Assembly (NCBI GenBank): GCA_958426095.1
Contig: CATZYB010000010.1
Span: forward strand, 1 to 26,778
DNA length: 26,778 nt
Reading direction: 5' to 3'
From: an uncultured Lachnospiraceae bacterium
GTDB taxonomy: Bacteria > Bacillota > Clostridia > Lachnospirales > Lachnospiraceae
The position numbers and the translations under genes are program-made. The notes beneath the pieces are model-generated. The model did no database searches, was not told the DNA's origin, and saw only the letters and a program-made list of their open reading frames with translations. Shown in pieces: positions 25,030 to 26,778 of the stretch; position 1 is the first letter of the stretch, and every line of letters begins with the position of its first letter.

Positions 25030-25200
25030 ACCCTATTGTACAAAACCAGACGAAGAGCGCTCATGCGGAGCATCCGATATACGGGCTTTTCGCATAGGTA
25101 CACCATAGATATCCCTGAGATTATGCTGCAGCAAGTGCGGCAGGCTCAGGCATACCTTTTTAAATAAGATTGTGATAAATAACATAGGAGGAGACGGTAC
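25030..25200 (+). other. foldable 5' leader of guaA, candidate regulatory RNA
   Basis: The 244-bp gap before guaA holds no recognised gene. Predicted pairings are CTAT+TGTAC (25033-25041) with GTACA..ATAG (25098-25108, two-base bulge); CGAAGAG (25051-25057) with CTTTTCG (25086-25092); two small hairpins inside it (GCTC/GAGC and CCG/CGG); and CCTGAG (25114-25119) with CTCAGG (25145-25150), with TGCTGC/GCGGCA inside. A run of five T follows at 25157-25161. AGGTA (25096-25100) could instead pair with TACCT (25153-25157), which would break the first stem. It lacks the guanine-riboswitch core sequences. A 34-codon open frame (25063-25167) also crosses it. All pairings were found by eye. Confidence 0.4.
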
Positions 25201-26742
25201 ATGAATCGAGAAATGATTATCGTGTTGGACTTCGGCGGACAATACAATCAGTTGATCGCAAGACGTGTCAGAGAATGTCACGTGTATTGCGAAGTTCATC
25301 CCCATACCATGACATTAGAACAGATTAAAGCATTAAATCCAAAGGGAATTATTTTTACCGGAGGACCAAACAGTGTTTACGGAGAAGATTCTCCGACATA
25401 TCAGAAAGAAATTTTTGAACTGGGCGTGCCGATTTTAGGCATTTGCTATGGTTCCCAGTTAATGGCTCATATATTGGGCGGTAAAGTTGAAACAGCTCCA
25501 GTCAGTGAATATGGTAAAACCGAAGTGGATATAAACACTTCCTCCGTGATCTTTGAAGGTGTTTCTGAAAAAACAATCTGTTGGATGAGCCACACTGACT
25601 ATATTGCAGAGGCACCAGCTGATTTCAAAGTTGTTGCCAGTACTCCGGTCTGCCCGGTGGCGGCCATGGAATGTCCGGAAAAGAAATTTTATGCGACCCA
25701 GTTCCATCCGGAGGTTATGCACACCCAGGAAGGTATGACCATGCTCTCGAACTTTGTTTACAAGGTCTGCGGATGCAGCGGCGACTGGAAAATGGATTCC
25801 TTCGTTGAATCCACCATTGCACAGCTTCGTGAAAAAATCTGCGACGGCAAAGTTCTTTGCGCTCTGTCCGGCGGCGTTGATTCTTCGGTTGCGGCAGTTA
25901 TGCTTGCTAAAGCCGTTGGTAAACAGCTTACCTGCGTTTTCGTAGACCATGGTCTTCTCCGTAAAAACGAGGGTGATGAAGTAGAAGCGGTTTTTGGACC
26001 GGACGGCCCATATGACCTGAACTTTGTCCGTGTCAATGCTCAGGAACGTTTTTATAGCAAATTGGCCGGAGTCACCGAACCGGAAGCAAAACGTAAGATC
26101 ATTGGTGAAGAATTTATCCGTGTATTTGAAGAAGAAGCTAAGAAAATCGGTACTGTAGATTTTCTCGTACAAGGCACTATTTATCCGGATGTCATCGAAT
26201 CCGGTCTTGGAAAATCTGCCGTCATCAAATCACACCATAATGTGGGCGGCTTGCCAGACTATGTTGATTTCAAAGAAATCGTTGAGCCATTGCGTCTTCT
26301 TTTTAAGGATGAAGTCCGCAACGCCGGCCGTGAGCTTGGTATTCCGGAATACCTTGTAAGCCGTCAGCCATTCCCAGGTCCGGGCCTCGGAATCCGTATC
26401 ATCGGCGAAGTTACCGAAGAAAAAGTTCACATCGTTCAGGATGCTGATTACATTTACCGTGAAGAAATCGCTAAAGCTGGTGTAGATAAAAATCTTGGTC
26501 AGTACTTTGCGGCTCTCACCAACATGCGTTCCGTTGGTGTCATGGGTGACGGGCGTACCTACGACTATGCCATCGCCCTCCGGGCCGTGACTACAAGTGA
26601 CTTTATGACCGCTGAATCCGCTCATATTCCGTGGGAAGTTCTTGAAAAAGTTACAAACCGTATTGTCAATGAGGTCAAAGGCGTAAACCGCGTACTCTAT
26701 GATTGTACCGGAAAGCCGCCAGCAACGATTGAGTTTGAATAG
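25201..26742 (+). CDS. guaA: GMP synthase (glutamine-hydrolysing)
   Basis: The 513-residue enzyme converts XMP to GMP with ATP and glutamine, the last step of guanine nucleotide synthesis. The N-terminal class I glutaminase has nucleophile Cys82 (GICYGSQLMAHILGG) and His169/Glu171 (TQFHPEV). The ATP pyrophosphatase domain has the P-loop SGGVDSS (Ser223-Ser229), VFVDHGLLRKNEGDEV, and the family blocks KSHHNVGGLP and QPFPGPGLGIRI. The C-terminal dimerisation domain ends GVNRVLYDCTGKPPATIEFE, as usual. ATG 25201 has AGGAGGAG upstream. guaB is not adjacent. The long foldable leader suggests control at the RNA level, perhaps by purine supply (inference). Confidence 0.98.
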   Translation: MNREMIIVLDFGGQYNQLIARRVRECHVYCEVHPHTMTLEQIKALNPKGIIFTGGPNSVYGEDSPTYQKEIFELGVPILGICYGSQLMAHILGGKVETAPVSEYGKTEVDINTSSVIFEGVSEKTICWMSHTDYIAEAPADFKVVASTPVCPVAAMECPEKKFYATQFHPEVMHTQEGMTMLSNFVYKVCGCSGDWKMDSFVESTIAQLREKICDGKVLCALSGGVDSSVAAVMLAKAVGKQLTCVFVDHGLLRKNEGDEVEAVFGPDGPYDLNFVRVNAQERFYSKLAGVTEPEAKRKIIGEEFIRVFEEEAKKIGTVDFLVQGTIYPDVIESGLGKSAVIKSHHNVGGLPDYVDFKEIVEPLRLLFKDEVRNAGRELGIPEYLVSRQPFPGPGLGIRIIGEVTEEKVHIVQDADYIYREEIAKAGVDKNLGQYFAALTNMRSVGVMGDGRTYDYAIALRAVTTSDFMTAESAHIPWEVLEKVTNRIVNEVKGVNRVLYDCTGKPPATIEFE

Positions 26743-26750
26743 TTGACGCT

Positions 26751-26778
26751 GGGCTACAAAGCCCGTAACCACGGGGCT
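26751..26778 (+). terminator. hairpin(s) after guaA, cut by window end
   Basis: GGGCT (26751-26755) pairs with AGCCC (26760-26764) around ACAA. The same AGCCCGT can also pair, with a one-base bulge, with ACGGGGCT at 26771-26778. The window ends before any U-run, so calling it a terminator is tentative. Confidence 0.35.

Noticed and set aside
24957..25200. Guanine riboswitch before guaA
   Set aside because: The conserved core strings of that class (such as GTTTCTACC and CCGTAAA) are not present.
25459..26172. 237-codon open frame on the - strand
   Set aside because: Antisense shadow of guaA with Phe/Asn-rich, non-protein-like composition.

Overview
The window looks like ordinary chromosomal DNA from a low-to-moderate-GC anaerobic Firmicute, most likely a Lachnospiraceae-type clostridium (inference). 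The signs are strong GGAGG ribosome binding sites, TTG starts, an ANTAR regulator, a GatCAB amidotransferase, transketolase split into two subunits beside a short transaldolase, a cytosolic Csp-like subtilase, an XpaC/TelA pair, and SigmaA-like promoters. Every gene I can support is on the + strand. I see no tRNA, rRNA, CRISPR array, insertion sequence or prophage.

Layout. 1-1416: the end of an ANTAR response regulator and a DUF4349 membrane lipoprotein. 1477-4692: gatC-gatA-gatB, the tRNA-dependent amidotransferase. 4776-8779: sbcD-sbcC, the Mre11/Rad50-type nuclease. 8864-9265: a small GtrA-family membrane protein. 9356-16395: a run of protein quality-control genes, namely membrane-anchored HtrA, a divergent ClpX-like unfoldase, a Csp-like S8 protease without a signal peptide, a coiled-coil protein with an Ala/Glu heptad tail, and a large M24 aminopeptidase P. 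16511-19005: transaldolase and the two transketolase halves, which form a non-oxidative pentose phosphate unit. 19138-22081: XpaC-like and TelA-like proteins, then an unusually short lipoprotein resembling one lobe of a sugar-binding protein. 22110-24956: uvrA. 25201-26742: guaA, preceded by a 244-bp leader that can fold.

Intergenic regions are short (none exceeds 300 bp), and most carry a readable hairpin or promoter. The most striking regulatory element is upstream of htrA. Four 11-bp direct repeats with a TCACAA core sit directly upstream of an extended -10 box, which is the geometry expected for an OmpR/PhoP-family activator.

Most of the content is housekeeping. The best candidates for something less described are the htrA operator, the ClpX paralogue with altered substrate-gating loops next to the Csp-like protease, the foldable guaA leader, and the half-length binding-protein lipoprotein whose lipobox is encoded by a perfect 24-bp palindrome 45 bp after telA. 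No single unmistakably novel system is evident.
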